Below are positions 62,656-64,000 of a stretch of DNA of 64,000 nt, piece after piece. The notes under the pieces were generated by a model that was not told where the DNA came from, did not search any database, and was given only the letters and a program-made list of their open reading frames with translations. The stretch is from Tubiluchus corallicola (taxonomy: Eukaryota > Priapulida > Priapulimorpha > Priapulimorphida > Tubiluchidae). The translations under genes and the position numbers were made by a program. The stretch spans positions 168,501 to 232,500 of the forward strand of contig JAQGDQ010000242.1 in NCBI GenBank assembly GCA_030141605.1, given 5' to 3'. Numbering within the stretch: the first letter of the stretch is position 1; the number at the start of each line of letters is the position of its first letter.

Positions 62656-64000
62656 TTGATAATTATTGACGCCTAAGATAATGTGGCTAATTTGCGAGCT
62701 TATTGATTCAGTTCACAGCTAATTCTAACAAACAGAGACTTAATCACAGAGACTGAAAACAATTCATACACAAGCTGTTGAAAAATCGTTGCCCATATGA
62801 AAAGGCACATTTGAATTAAACGACAAATGAAAGAATCACCGTCATGGAAACCTGTGTCCTCGAGAAAACTGCACTGAAATGATGATCACCAACACCCGAC
62901 TAAGAAACTGAAAGCATGAAATTCGAACTGTGGACAAACGTCAACAATCGTACATCCTCTGCGTTGCCAGCGCATCTAAAACACAACCCCCTCTTATTAT
63001 TTTATGCATCTTCAGAGTCAAAACTTCAGCAGCTCCCTTAACTAAACACCCAGTGTGAACTTCATGCTAGAATTCCGCTCTGATTCAATTAATTCGTTGA
63101 GGTAGTTACGTCAAGAGAATTGTGAACATGTGAATATGTCACATATTGGATACGCCCTGGAGGCCAATGTGGATTATAACGTTACCAATAGCATCTGGAG
63201 GAAGTATATAGTCATCACACGATATGCCGGAGTTCTCTATAGAATCCTGATGATTCCAGGTGCTGAAAGCTGGCAAAACTGCGCTATTGACTTGGTTGCG
63301 ACATCTATGGGCGATATGATGAACTAGTCAAAAGTGCTATGGGAAGCCAAGCGAGCCTACCTCTAACCTCGCGTAAAATACTTAATTGGAAATGAAGCAT
63401 ACAGAGTGTTTATAAGGAGTTATTTTACTTTCAAGAAAGTATAGCTCTATTGCCTTTATTAAAAGTTAATTTTGTCATTCCACTCAGCACCGATAGACTT
63501 CAAGAAAGTAATGAATTTTCACGTAACTGATTCTGCAGGCAAAATAAATTATAAGCTACTTTTGCTGCATTAGTTTATTGATTTTCGTGAATATAAAAAA
63601 AACGGCTTTCAGGCCTACTATTCTATCCATCAAAATAAATAAAAAATCTTTAAATCGATGTTTAGTGCTAATACTACATACATGTTCTTAACTGGATGAT
63701 TTTGCTAAATACGTCGTCAATTCTTAATCCGGATACGTTGGTGGTCGACTGAACAACATTCGGCGGCTCTTCCGGACTGAAGTCATACTCCTCCCAGTTA
63801 ACTCCATCCATTTCCAGAACTTAGTCTCAGCAAGTCTTCATCGAAATTGATTAATTAAGGCTACAGAAAGAGAAATAAAAATATACAGTACAGTATTTTG
63901 AATGACTTGTAAGTAACTAAAACTAGTATTCTGCAGAAAATGCAGAAGAAATTCTAGAAACATCGCAGTCTATATAGTATGTAGACACCAATTATAATGA

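Larger units (their letters stand above)
61636..64000. other. Upstream flanking DNA
   Basis: AT-rich sequence 5' of the dystrophin gene. It holds one short inverted-repeat element (62441-62655) and no ORF that resembles a known protein. A 65-codon ORF at 63130-63327 (+) shows no recognisable domain. Confidence 0.6.

Noticed and set aside
63130-63327. 65-codon ORF near the right edge
   Set aside because: No recognisable features; likely chance.
1-64000. Search for a CRISPR array, operons, prophage or other prokaryotic systems
   Set aside because: The window is intron-rich animal DNA; no regular spacer arrays or bacterial genes are present.

Overview
The window is animal (metazoan) DNA: AT-rich, with spliceosomal introns (consensus gt...ag borders) and many small decayed transposons. 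It holds the 5' and middle part of one large gene on the minus strand, an ortholog of the dystrophin/utrophin family. I traced 38 consecutive coding exons from a start codon at 61635 to an exon at 141-295. Their phases agree at every junction, giving about 1943 codons, and the gene runs off the left edge. The WW, EF-hand, ZZ and C-terminal coiled-coil parts are therefore outside the window. An invertebrate deuterostome, perhaps a tunicate, would fit the compact introns, the divergent but clearly dystrophin-like sequence and the shortened rod. That placement is inference only.

Layout, reading the gene 5' to 3' (right to left). 61.6-64 kb is upstream DNA with one MITE. 61551-61635 is the distal first coding exon. 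A 22-kb first intron (39.8-61.55 kb) contains a second, alternative first coding exon at 52892-52952, with the same phase-1 donor, plus a CAC-rich repeat, a degenerate tandem repeat, a SINE and a non-LTR retrotransposon relic. Exons 2-8 (30.85-39.8 kb) encode the paired calponin-homology actin-binding domain. Exons 9-15 (23.0-29.3 kb) encode spectrin repeats 1-3. Exon 16 carries a threonine-rich hinge and the start of repeat 4. Exons 17-34 (3.9-20.8 kb) encode the rest of the rod. Exon 35 carries a second hinge. Exons 36-38 enter the following repeats.

The protein links cortical F-actin (CH domains) to a membrane glycoprotein complex (C-terminal part, not in this window) through a long spectrin-repeat rod. 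Compared with human dystrophin recalled from memory, exons 2-5 have the same lengths (62, 93, 78 and 93 nt). Hinge 1 is very short, and there are about 13 repeats before the hinge-3-like segment instead of 19.

Introns hold recognisable mobile-element remains: two hAT-type elements with 8-bp target duplications, TTAA-flanked elements, pogo/Tigger-like MITEs, a tRNA-derived SINE family, three RT C-terminal relics of non-LTR retrotransposons, and several unassigned repeat families. I found no second convincing protein-coding gene, no complete tRNA or rRNA gene, and nothing prokaryotic.
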